From contig NZ_NKFL01000004.1 of NCBI RefSeq assembly GCF_002223055.1, positions 558,001 through 622,000 of the forward strand: a DNA stretch of 64,000 nt, written 5' to 3'. A program made the translations under genes and the position numbers. The stretch comes from Burkholderia sp. HI2500. GTDB taxonomy: Bacteria; Pseudomonadota; Gammaproteobacteria; Burkholderiales; Burkholderiaceae. The notes below the pieces were generated by a model. It made no database searches and had not been told where the DNA came from. It was given only the letters and a program-made list of their open reading frames with translations. This document shows, in pieces, positions 6,363-14,396 of the stretch. Each line of letters starts with the position of its first letter. The stretch's first letter is position 1.

Positions 6363-7082
6363 ATGATCGGTAGGGACAAGCGAAAGGACGAGGGACTATT
6401 ACGGTTCCAGACGGCTGAACGAGATTTGCATGATATGCACTTCGAGACTCAACCCATGTCCGAAGACACCTTTCTTGCTAATCGGCAGCAGGCACGGATG
6501 GGCATCATGGAGCATCTTGAGGCCTATGTTCGGGGTGACATTCAAGCAGTCGACGAAAGCGTTGCGATGCAACTGATTGCAGCGCTTCGCATGGTCGATA
6601 CGCGAGAGGAGCCTGGGCTGTTGAAGGGTATTCCGAAACCAGGGCCTCGACCTATCACGCTCGTTGCAGCAGGGTGTGTAGCAAACGCCGTGCAATATAT
6701 CCGCCTGATGAAGGCGGCCCGCGACTGGTGCAAGTCCATTGCGGACGATCCGCATGTTGACGGTGGCTGCGAAAAATTCGGCACAACGCCGGAGCGCGTG
6801 ATCGAGATCATTGCTTTCACGAAGAGCGTGCGACGCCGCCCTGTACCAGAAATCCAAAAGCAATTTGGCGTCGACGGCGCTCCCGTTGAATCCGTCATGA
6901 CCTCTTTTGCCGTGGATAGAGACATCGTCGAGAAGTGGCAAAACGAGTATCAAGTCAGTGAATTCCGAGATCCTTTCGCCGATGAGGGCGCTCCTGAGTT
7001 TGGCGCGGAGTCGCTGTTGCGCGCCAGAAAATTCATGAACGCGAGCGGGGAGCGCTACAGACGCGAGAAGGGGCGAGCGTGA
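6363..7082 (+). CDS. Uncharacterised element protein with lower GC
   Basis: A 239-residue soluble protein (MIGRDKRKDEGLLRF...). I see no known domain, signal peptide or membrane segment. A possible helix-turn-helix-like stretch lies near residues 145-185 (TPERVIEIIAFTKSVRRR, then VDGAPVESVMTSFAVD). Codon use is visibly less GC-biased than in the genes around it (many GAT, CAA, ATT, GTT codons), which suggests a different origin. The ATG at 6363 follows GAGGG; an upstream TTG in frame is less likely. A hairpin (CCGGG...CCCGG, 6318-6335) lies in the 90-base gap before it. Confidence 0.6.
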   Translation: MIGRDKRKDEGLLRFQTAERDLHDMHFETQPMSEDTFLANRQQARMGIMEHLEAYVRGDIQAVDESVAMQLIAALRMVDTREEPGLLKGIPKPGPRPITLVAAGCVANAVQYIRLMKAARDWCKSIADDPHVDGGCEKFGTTPERVIEIIAFTKSVRRRPVPEIQKQFGVDGAPVESVMTSFAVDRDIVEKWQNEYQVSEFRDPFADEGAPEFGAESLLRARKFMNASGERYRREKGRA

Positions 7083-7184
7083 CGCACGTCATGGGGGCAA
7101 ATTAACGCGAGATTTTCGGGGATTCGCAGGGCCTTTCAACGACCATAACCTCTGGCATGTTCAAACGACCGCAAGGCTTTGCTC

Positions 7185-7448
7185 ATGTCCGCAAAATTCC
7201 GCAATACGCCGTCCGCCGACGGCGTCCAAGCCGAGCCTACGGCGCTGCCGATCGACGGCTTCGTCCGTTGGGCCGATCTGAAGCAGTTCGTCCCGTTCAG
7301 TCACGAGACCCTGCGGCAACGCGAGATGAAGGGGCTCTTCCCCCGGCGTGTACAGCTCGGCTCCGCACGATGCGTCGCCTGGCCGAATCGCGAGATTCAT
7401 CGCTGGTTGGCTGACCCGGCCGGCTACCGCGCTCCCGAACCCGCGTGA
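7185..7448 (+). CDS. AlpA-like DNA-binding protein
   Basis: An 87-residue protein with one AlpA-type unit: GFVRWADLKQFVPFSHETLR (recognition region), then FPRRVQLGSARCVAWPNREI and the ending HRWLADPAGY. It is clearly related to the 19842-20051 protein, which ends HRWLADPVSY. AlpA proteins activate or assist integrase function in P4-like elements, though here the gene stands at the head of the replication operon and could act as a transcription activator. An in-frame TTG six bases upstream is a possible alternative start. Confidence 0.7.
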   Translation: MSAKFRNTPSADGVQAEPTALPIDGFVRWADLKQFVPFSHETLRQREMKGLFPRRVQLGSARCVAWPNREIHRWLADPAGYRAPEPA

Positions 7449-7456
7449 GGTGCGCC

Positions 7457-7732
7457 ATGACGGCAAACCTTGCGACCCGCGCGCGCCGCGTCGGCGCTAT
7501 CCAGCTGCGAAGCTGGTCGACGCGCGCCGCCACCACCTCTGCGGCCGCTCTCGGGCGATCTGTTGATGACCATGCGCGCGAGCTCCGTATCGACGCTCTC
7601 GGGCGGCTGATGTGTGCCGCCGGCACGCGCGTGCTGCGCTCTCGCTGCAGTCATCTCATGCGTTTGGAAATCCGGCACCGCAGCGCGGCGCAGATCCGGC
7701 GCATGGAGGATGCGATGGGGCTGCCGGTATGA
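7457..7732 (+). CDS. Small basic element protein
   Basis: A 91-residue, Arg-rich protein (MTANLATRARRVGAIQLR...). No domain is recognised. Its ATG lies eight bases after the upstream stop with GAGGTG before it, and its stop overlaps the next start (ATGA). That tight packing supports a real gene in the replication operon. The basic character would fit nucleic-acid binding, but this is a guess. Confidence 0.55.
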   Translation: MTANLATRARRVGAIQLRSWSTRAATTSAAALGRSVDDHARELRIDALGRLMCAAGTRVLRSRCSHLMRLEIRHRSAAQIRRMEDAMGLPV

Positions 7733-8535
7733 CCCGACCATCGTTCCAGTTTTACCCGGGTGACTGGCAGGCGAACAGCAACCTGCGACGCTGCACCCAC
7801 GCTGAGAAGGGCGTGTGGATCGACGTGATGTGTCTGCTGCACGACTCGGAGGAATACGGCGTCCTGCGCTGGCCGCTCAAGGAAATCGCCCAGGCGATCG
7901 GCGCGCCGCTCGCGACGCTCCGAGCCATCGTCCACAAGGGCGTGTTGAAGGGCGCCGACAACGGGCAGCCGTGCGCCGCGTGCATCTACGTGCCGCGGTC
8001 CGGCCGGCGTGACGGCGAGCCGGTGACGCTGGTTGCCGAGCAGGAGGGCCCGCTCTGGTACTCGTCTCGGATGGTCAAGGACGAGTACGTGCGTTCGGTT
8101 CGTGGCGAGTCGTCGCGATTTCAGACCGGCGACGACAGCGCATCGAAGGGCGCACCAAAGCCCCCCTTGGGTGATAGCACCAAAGCTTCACCAAAGCCCC
8201 CCTTGGGTGACGGCTCTTCATCTTCTTCTTCATCTTCGTCTTCAAAGAAACAAACACAGCGCGCTTCGCGCTTCGATGCGCAGGCGCATCTCGAATCTTT
8301 CGGGGTTCCCTCGGAACTTGCCAAGGACTGGCTCGCTGTCCGCAAGACCAAGAGGCTGGCACCCACCGCTACGGCGTTTGACGCCGCCAAGGCCGAGGCT
8401 GACAAGGCAGGGATCTCGATGGCTGACGCTCTGCGGACATGCGTTGTTCGCGGGTGGGGCGGCTTCAAGGCGGACTGGCTGGAGAACTCGTCCCCGCGGG
8501 CGAACGGCCAGTCCGCCGACAACCCTTTCGCCTGA
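7729..8535 (+). CDS. DUF1376/YdaU-like phage replication protein
   Basis: A 268-residue protein. The N-terminus (SFQFYPGDWQANSNLRRC, then EKGVWIDVMCLLHDSEEYG) is the DUF1376/YdaU-type winged-helix region found in phage replication initiators. The middle is low complexity: two PKPPLGD units and a run of ten serines (codons at 8215-8244). The C-terminal 75 residues (LESFGVPSELAKDWLAVRK, then CVVRGWGGFKADW) are often seen in phage replication proteins near a helicase gene. The start ATGA overlaps the previous stop. With the helicase at 9050 it probably starts DNA replication of the element. Confidence 0.75.
   Translation: MTRPSFQFYPGDWQANSNLRRCTHAEKGVWIDVMCLLHDSEEYGVLRWPLKEIAQAIGAPLATLRAIVHKGVLKGADNGQPCAACIYVPRSGRRDGEPVTLVAEQEGPLWYSSRMVKDEYVRSVRGESSRFQTGDDSASKGAPKPPLGDSTKASPKPPLGDGSSSSSSSSSSKKQTQRASRFDAQAHLESFGVPSELAKDWLAVRKTKRLAPTATAFDAAKAEADKAGISMADALRTCVVRGWGGFKADWLENSSPRANGQSADNPFA
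8153..8210 (+). repeat. Tandem-like 22-base direct repeat inside the DUF1376 gene
   Basis: Two exact copies of a 22-base unit (8153-8174 and 8189-8210) beginning caccaaagcccccc and ending ttgggtga. Each encodes PKPPLGD. They sit in the linker before the serine run and may be a site of slippage or recombination. Confidence 0.8.
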
Positions 8536-8540
8536 CCGCT

Positions 8541-9050
8541 ATGAGCCTTCGCTATCCATCCAACGGTGCCGCGCTCGTGTCCATGCGCCGCGCCGGTCGC
8601 GTCCCGGAACTGCCGGTGCTCGTGGCGCTGGCCGGGCCGCTGCGTTTCGACAACGTGACGCTCTCGGCCGCCGCCGGCCAGCCCTACGACTGGCGTCCTG
8701 TCGCCGCGCTCGACGTCGAGGTATTCGCGTCGGCGGACGTGCCCTGGAGCGATCTGCTGCGCACGCTCGCTGACATCGCCTCTGCGGTGCCCGACACGCT
8801 GGTGCTCGCGTTCCGCGAGGGGCCGCGGGTGCACTGCGGCGAGCGGCGCGCGGTGCCCGGCGAGGAATTCTCGCTCTTCGACTGGTTCCCGATGGCGATC
8901 GCGCCGACGTGCTGGCCGGCATCGCACACGTTGGCGCGCCGCCTGTTCGATTCGTTGGGCGACACGCTGCCGAATCCCTATGACCACGCGTGCGAGCTCG
9001 TCGCGCAGCTCGCCGCAGAACGACATGGAAACACCAAGGAGGTGGCCTGA
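8541..9050 (+). CDS. Element protein of unknown function in the replication operon
   Basis: A 169-residue protein (MSLRYPSNGAALVSMRRAGR...). It has no recognised motif, signal peptide or membrane segment. A TRP/Phe-rich stretch (EEFSLFDWFPMAIAPTCWPA) lies near residue 115. It lies between the DUF1376-like and helicase genes and its stop overlaps the helicase start (TGATG), so it is probably a replication accessory protein. Confidence 0.6.
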   Translation: MSLRYPSNGAALVSMRRAGRVPELPVLVALAGPLRFDNVTLSAAAGQPYDWRPVAALDVEVFASADVPWSDLLRTLADIASAVPDTLVLAFREGPRVHCGERRAVPGEEFSLFDWFPMAIAPTCWPASHTLARRLFDSLGDTLPNPYDHACELVAQLAAERHGNTKEVA

Positions 9051-10015
9051 TGGCCCGAACACTACCCGACTCGATCGACTGGGAGGCATACGCCAGAGAC
9101 GAGGACGACGGCCGCGCGGACGTGCGCCGTGCCAGCGAGTTCATCGAAGACCTTGTCGAGCATCTGCACAGCCCGAAGGAAGTCGCGTCCGGTACGGCAT
9201 CGCCGTGGTCTAGCGTTGGCGATGCCCTCCGCTTCCGCGAGGGCGAGGTGACGCTCTGGGGCGGCGTGAACGGTCATGGCAAGTCCGCTGTGCTTGGCGA
9301 GGCGATGCTGCACGCCATGTCGGCCGGGGACCGCGTGTGCATCGCGTCGATGGAGATGCGGCCGATCGCGACCATGGAGCGCCTGACGCGCCAGGCCGCG
9401 GCAACCGCGATGCCGGCTCCGGAATTCATTCGCGGCTTCGGGCGGTGGACGAACGACCGACTGTGGCTGTATGCGCACGTCGGCACGGTCGAGCGGGCGC
9501 GCATGCTTGCCGTCGCGCGGTACTGCCGCAAGGAACTCGGTGTGCACCACGTCGTGATCGACAGCCTGCTGAAGTGCGGTATCGCCCCGGACGATTACGC
9601 CGGCCAGAAGACGTTCGTCGATGCGCTGTGCTCTCTGGCGCGAGATACGGGCGTGCATATCCACCTCGTGCACCACGCGCGCAAGGGCGAGAAGGAAGCC
9701 GTCGTGCCGGACAAGTTCGACATGAAGGGCGCCGGCGAGATCACGGACCTGGTCGACAACGTGCTGATCGTGCATCGGAACAAGACCAAAGAGGCTCTGT
9801 TGCGCAAGGACACGCTCTCCGATGAGAAACGCGAAGAAGCCGAGCAGCAGGCCGATACCGCTCTGATCTGCGCCAAGCAGCGTCACCACACGTGGGAGGG
9901 CACCGTGCGTCTCTGGTTCGACGCGGCAAGTCTGCAGTTTCGCGATTGCCGGGCCGATGGCGCGCGGTATCTGGATCTGGCCTCAGGGACATGGAAGCGA
10001 GGCTGGGCACGATGA
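9050..10015 (+). CDS. DnaB-like/RecA-fold replicative helicase
   Basis: A 321-residue ATPase. Walker A is GGVNGHGKSAV near residues 70-80; Walker B is probably VHHVVIDSL near residue 167; a DnaB H3-like histidine motif HIHLVHHARKG follows near 205; an arginine-containing ending (CAKQRHHTWEG) resembles the H4 region. There is no primase or DnaB N-terminal domain, so this is a short helicase-core protein like those of several podoviruses. Its ATG overlaps the previous stop. It is the last replication gene; the first ejection-type gene starts only 32 bases on. Confidence 0.8.
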   Translation: MARTLPDSIDWEAYARDEDDGRADVRRASEFIEDLVEHLHSPKEVASGTASPWSSVGDALRFREGEVTLWGGVNGHGKSAVLGEAMLHAMSAGDRVCIASMEMRPIATMERLTRQAAATAMPAPEFIRGFGRWTNDRLWLYAHVGTVERARMLAVARYCRKELGVHHVVIDSLLKCGIAPDDYAGQKTFVDALCSLARDTGVHIHLVHHARKGEKEAVVPDKFDMKGAGEITDLVDNVLIVHRNKTKEALLRKDTLSDEKREEAEQQADTALICAKQRHHTWEGTVRLWFDAASLQFRDCRADGARYLDLASGTWKRGWAR

Positions 10016-10047
10016 CTTCGAAATTTCACTGACAGTTGAGGTAACGA

Positions 10048-12096
10048 ATGCCACGAATTCCCCTTGGTGATCCGGCGAGCGCGGTCGCGCAGCCGGGCCC
10101 GGCGGTACAAGCTGATCCGAATGCGTTCGGCGCGGCGACGGCGCGCGCGCAGCAGGGACTCGGCGAGGTCGGCACGCAAATCGCTGCCGATCTGTTCCAG
10201 CAGAAGCAGCGGCTCGACGAAGACCTCGCGCGCACGAACGCCGCAGTTGCGTACCAATCACATGCGACGAACGTGCAGTCGGCGATGAAGACGGCCGCCG
10301 AGCAGCTGGCCAGCGGCGCGATCGACCAACCGACGTATCAGAAGCAGATCGCCGATGCGCAGAAGCAGTCGTTCGACTCGACGATCGGCGCGCTGCCCGG
10401 CGGCCACTACAAGAACATCGCGACGACGCAGACGGCCGGCCTTGATCGCACGGTGGCGCTCGGCATGCAGGAGGCGCTGACGAAGAACACGCAGCAGCTG
10501 ATCGCGACGAACGCCGCGACACTGCTCGACACCGCCGGCAAGAGCATCGCGACGAACCCGGCGAGCATCGAGGGCACGGTCGCGAGCACGAAGCAGGCGT
10601 ACCTGAACGCGGCTGCTGCTGCCGGCATCCCGCAGCCGCGCGCGACGCAGATCGTCCAGGACTGGACAGACGCGCAGTGGGCTGCGCACGCGCAGTCGGC
10701 CGCGATTGCCGCTCGCTCTACGGACGATCTCCCGGCATTGACGAAACTGGAGAAGGATCTGACGTCCCCGGACGGCTACTACGCGGGCAAGCTCGACGCG
10801 GGCAAGCGCAATCAGGTGCTGTCGACGGTTGTGTCGTTGAAGGCTCAGATCGAAAACCAGATCGAGTCTCAGAATCGAGCACGGGAAAACGATGCGATCA
10901 CGGCTGTGAATCAGGCGATCGAGTTCAACGACTCCGGTTCGTACATGTCGCCCGAGTACAAAACCGACTTCCTCGCGCGGACGAAGGGCACCGCAATGGA
11001 GAAACAGGCTCAGGAGTTGGTTCGCTTGAACGGTCCGGCCAACGCGTTTTCGACGGCAAGCGCGAGTGAGCGCGCAGCGATGATCCAAGGGATGGAGCGA
11101 GACCAGGCCAACCCGAAGATCGGTACCGACCCGCTTGAGCAGAAGCAGCTTGCAACGTGGCGGACGATCAACAGCCGCCTGACCGACGGGTACAAGACGG
11201 CACCGTGGGAAACCGCGGCGTCGGTCGGGGCGATTCGAGAGATTCCTAAGCTGGACTTGTCGAACCCGACCACCATCGCGAAATCGCTGTCCGCGCGTTC
11301 CGCTGCGGCCGGCGTAGTCGAGCAAAAAGCCGGCCACCCGATCTCGCTGCTGACGAACGACGAAGCGCGGCAGCTCGCGCGGATGCTCGACGCGTTGCCG
11401 GCGGATCAGCGCGGGCAGGAGGTCAGCGATATTGGCTTCGCGATCGGGAACGCGGATCGCATCGGTGCACTCGCCGATCAGTTGCATGACGAGCGACCTG
11501 TCGACCGCCTCGCTTTGCTCGCCGGGTCCAGTCAGCTCACGTCGACGGGCGGAAAGCGTATCGCGTCTCTGATCTATCAGGGCGCCGAGGCGATCCGCGA
11601 CAAGCGTGCGGGTGTCGACGACAAGCTGCTGCAGGGCGTCACGGCACTGGCGTCGGCCCAACTGCGCGAAGCCTTCGCGAGCGCGAAAGCCGCCCAGGAT
11701 GCGATCGACACGACGAAATACCTGTACGCGTACGGGGCAGCCAAAAACAACCTCTCAAACGCGGCCGTCGACGATGGCCAGTTGAATGCGTCGATCAGCG
11801 GTGCGACGGGCGGCGTCGTCGACCTGAACGGACGCAAGACGCTCAAGCCGTACGGGTGGGACGACGCCCGCTTCGATACCTCGGTCAAGGGCGTGAACGC
11901 ATCGAGCATAGTGACCCCGCTCGGCGACGGCAAAGTGCACATCGGACAGACGGAAGTCCCGGTGGCTGACTTCGTAACGAAGCTGCCGGCCGCGCGTCTG
12001 GTTCGCATCTCACCGCAGGGCGTGTATGCCGTGGCGGCTGGAACCGGCTACGCGACGAACTCGCAAAAGCAACCGATCCTGATCAGGCTGAAATAA
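10048..12096 (+). CDS. Large phage protein, probable internal virion (ejection) protein
   Basis: A 682-residue protein, rich in Ala, Gln, Asp and Thr and mostly helical, with coiled-coil-like stretches around residues 35-80 and 240-290. No signal peptide and no enzyme motif. The three consecutive genes of 682, 765 and 837 residues, with an SLT domain in the second, resemble the ejection-protein sets of P22-like and other podoviruses, which are injected ahead of DNA to form a channel. The call comes from this architecture, not from a sequence match. GAGG precedes the ATG; the stop overlaps the next start (TAATG). Confidence 0.5.
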   Translation: MPRIPLGDPASAVAQPGPAVQADPNAFGAATARAQQGLGEVGTQIAADLFQQKQRLDEDLARTNAAVAYQSHATNVQSAMKTAAEQLASGAIDQPTYQKQIADAQKQSFDSTIGALPGGHYKNIATTQTAGLDRTVALGMQEALTKNTQQLIATNAATLLDTAGKSIATNPASIEGTVASTKQAYLNAAAAAGIPQPRATQIVQDWTDAQWAAHAQSAAIAARSTDDLPALTKLEKDLTSPDGYYAGKLDAGKRNQVLSTVVSLKAQIENQIESQNRARENDAITAVNQAIEFNDSGSYMSPEYKTDFLARTKGTAMEKQAQELVRLNGPANAFSTASASERAAMIQGMERDQANPKIGTDPLEQKQLATWRTINSRLTDGYKTAPWETAASVGAIREIPKLDLSNPTTIAKSLSARSAAAGVVEQKAGHPISLLTNDEARQLARMLDALPADQRGQEVSDIGFAIGNADRIGALADQLHDERPVDRLALLAGSSQLTSTGGKRIASLIYQGAEAIRDKRAGVDDKLLQGVTALASAQLREAFASAKAAQDAIDTTKYLYAYGAAKNNLSNAAVDDGQLNASISGATGGVVDLNGRKTLKPYGWDDARFDTSVKGVNASSIVTPLGDGKVHIGQTEVPVADFVTKLPAARLVRISPQGVYAVAAGTGYATNSQKQPILIRLK

Positions 12097-14393
12097 TGGC
12101 GCAGACACTCTTTACCGACCCGTACGCGCAGGACACGCTCCGCGCGATCGATGCCGCGAATTCGAATCCGCTGCCGGAGCCGCGGGTGTCGCCGCCGTTC
12201 AAGGTCATCGACACCGTCACGGCGCCGTTCCGTGGTGTCGCTGCTGCTGCTGCCGAGGTCGGGGCTTTCGGGTTCGACTCGATCAAGTCGTTCGGTGATG
12301 TGGTGGCCGGGTATACGGCGAACACGGATCCATCCCTGTTGACTGATCCGCAGGCACAGGCGAAGCGTTGGCAGGAGGGCGAGCAGGCTCGTGCGAACCT
12401 CGCCAGCGGGGCATCGTACTCGTCGACGATCGGCGACAACCTGTACGGCTTCTCGTCTCATTTGGCACCGGATCCTGCCACTTCGAACATCGCCGAGCAG
12501 ACGGTGTTCGGCCTTTCACGCGGGCTGACGAAGTACATCGGCCTCTCGCTCGCCACCGGCAACCCGTTCACCGGCGCGGTGCTGACCGGCGCGAGCGAAG
12601 GTGAGACGACGTCGCAGGGGCTTCGCGAGAAGGGCGTTGATCTCGGCACCCGGACGGCCGCCGGCGCGGTGGCAGGCACGGGCGCCGCGCTCGCTGGCGT
12701 CATCCCGGTCGCCGGCGGCACTATTGCCCGCACGGTCGCGCTCGGCCTTGCCGCCGGGCCGGGTCTGCAAATCGCGCAGACAGCGATGACGAAGGCGGTC
12801 CTTCAGTCCGCCGGCTATCAGCAGTTGTCGGATCAGTACGATCCGTTCGACCCAATTGCGTTGGCTGTTGCGGCGGCGACGGCAGGTATCTTTGGCGCGC
12901 TCGGTTATCGAGGCGTTCGTGCCGAAACGCAAGCGCGCGCAGCGGCGCCGCAGGTTGATCCGGCCGCCGCACGGCAACTGTCGGCGATGAGCTTGAGCGA
13001 GCGAAAGGCGCTTCCGTTCAACGACTCGCGCCTCGACGCATATGCGGTGCAGGCCGCGCAGCGCGAAGGATTGCCGCCGGAATTCGGCGACCTGATGGTC
13101 GCGCTGAAGAATGCCGGGGAGCGCTCGAATTCCGGGCAGGTCTCTCGCAAGGGCGCGGCCGGCATCGCGCAGATGATGCCGGACAACATGCGGAAGTTCG
13201 GCGTGACCGACCCGACCGACCCGGTGCAGTCGATCGACGGCATGGCGCGGTACCTAGCCGCCACTCGGCGACAGTACGGGGACAACCTGGCTGTCATCAT
13301 CGCCGATTACAACGGGGGGCCGCCTCAGGCGAATGCGGTGCGGCAGGGCAAGCAGCCGCCGGCCGCCGAAACGCGTGCGTACCTTCAGCGAGTTCAGCGG
13401 TATCTGGCGGACCGCGGCGCCGACGATGCGCTGCGTGGCGCGCAGCCAACCCCGGACCAGGTCGACGCCGCGCGGGTCGTGTACAACCGCCAGCTTCTTG
13501 AGCAGGCCAGCCTCGGCCGGGCCGACGATCTCGACGCGTTGGCGACGCATTTGACGGCCTTCCAGCGCACGATCGATCAACTGTCGGTCGGCGATCGTGT
13601 CGAAGTCGGCGATTTGATCCAGCCAGACCAGATTCGCCACGTGGACGCGCTGAACGACATGATCGGCCGTTTGGACGATACGCGTGCCGATCTGCTCGCT
13701 GATATCGGCAATACGGCCGAGCGAGGGCAGGTGTCGCAACTCCGCGCGCAGCTTGCTGATCTGGAGGCACAGCCTCGCCCCACGCTGCAGGATGTGATGG
13801 ACTCGATGCAGTCGCGCCGGACGTATTCGGTATCAAAGACGCGTATGGCGCGCGAGCAGGCGCAGATGGAGCGCGACGCACCCGTCGAGCTGCAGTCGCG
13901 CATCGATGCGCAGGACGCCCAGATCGCGCGACTGCGCGGCGCCATCGAGACGAACCGGAATGCGGAACTCGCGCGCGCGGCGCTGCCGCAGCTTGACCAG
14001 CAACTCACCGCGCTCCGTAACCAGCGTGATGAGGTCGGCGCGCCGCCAAGCCGTCGCACGGCGATTGCGACCGCCGCGCGCGACACGACGTCAGAGGCCG
14101 TACCGAAGCAGGAAGCAGCGGCTGTACCAGGGCCGGACGAGGCATCCCTGCCGGTGATGGAGCCGACTGCCTTTCCGCCGGCAGGACAGTTGACCGACTA
14201 CACGCCCGAGTTCCACGCCGCGAATGCGGATCGTCCAGTGTGGGCGGAATCAAACCCTGAGACGGGGGAAACGACGCGGCTGTCGACGCTATCCGAGCAG
14301 ATGGCCCTGATCGATGCCGAAATGGCGCGTCAGAACGAAATCATCCCGCTGTTCCGCATCGCGGCGCAGTGCTTCCTCGCGAATGGAGAATAA
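12096..14393 (+). CDS. Large virion protein with lytic transglycosylase (SLT) domain, probable ejection protein
   Basis: A 765-residue protein. Two hydrophobic, Gly/Ala-rich stretches lie near residues 185-235 and 252-275 and could insert in a membrane. Residues about 320-430 form a goose-type SLT domain: GERSNSG with the likely catalytic Glu, then KGAAGIAQMMPDNM and ADYNGGPPQANAV. Long helical segments follow (residues 440-640). SLT domains in ejection proteins cut peptidoglycan during DNA entry. It is translationally coupled to the gene before it, and the next gene begins three bases after its stop. Confidence 0.65.
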   Translation: MAQTLFTDPYAQDTLRAIDAANSNPLPEPRVSPPFKVIDTVTAPFRGVAAAAAEVGAFGFDSIKSFGDVVAGYTANTDPSLLTDPQAQAKRWQEGEQARANLASGASYSSTIGDNLYGFSSHLAPDPATSNIAEQTVFGLSRGLTKYIGLSLATGNPFTGAVLTGASEGETTSQGLREKGVDLGTRTAAGAVAGTGAALAGVIPVAGGTIARTVALGLAAGPGLQIAQTAMTKAVLQSAGYQQLSDQYDPFDPIALAVAAATAGIFGALGYRGVRAETQARAAAPQVDPAAARQLSAMSLSERKALPFNDSRLDAYAVQAAQREGLPPEFGDLMVALKNAGERSNSGQVSRKGAAGIAQMMPDNMRKFGVTDPTDPVQSIDGMARYLAATRRQYGDNLAVIIADYNGGPPQANAVRQGKQPPAAETRAYLQRVQRYLADRGADDALRGAQPTPDQVDAARVVYNRQLLEQASLGRADDLDALATHLTAFQRTIDQLSVGDRVEVGDLIQPDQIRHVDALNDMIGRLDDTRADLLADIGNTAERGQVSQLRAQLADLEAQPRPTLQDVMDSMQSRRTYSVSKTRMAREQAQMERDAPVELQSRIDAQDAQIARLRGAIETNRNAELARAALPQLDQQLTALRNQRDEVGAPPSRRTAIATAARDTTSEAVPKQEAAAVPGPDEASLPVMEPTAFPPAGQLTDYTPEFHAANADRPVWAESNPETGETTRLSTLSEQMALIDAEMARQNEIIPLFRIAAQCFLANGE

Positions 14394-14396
14394 AAC

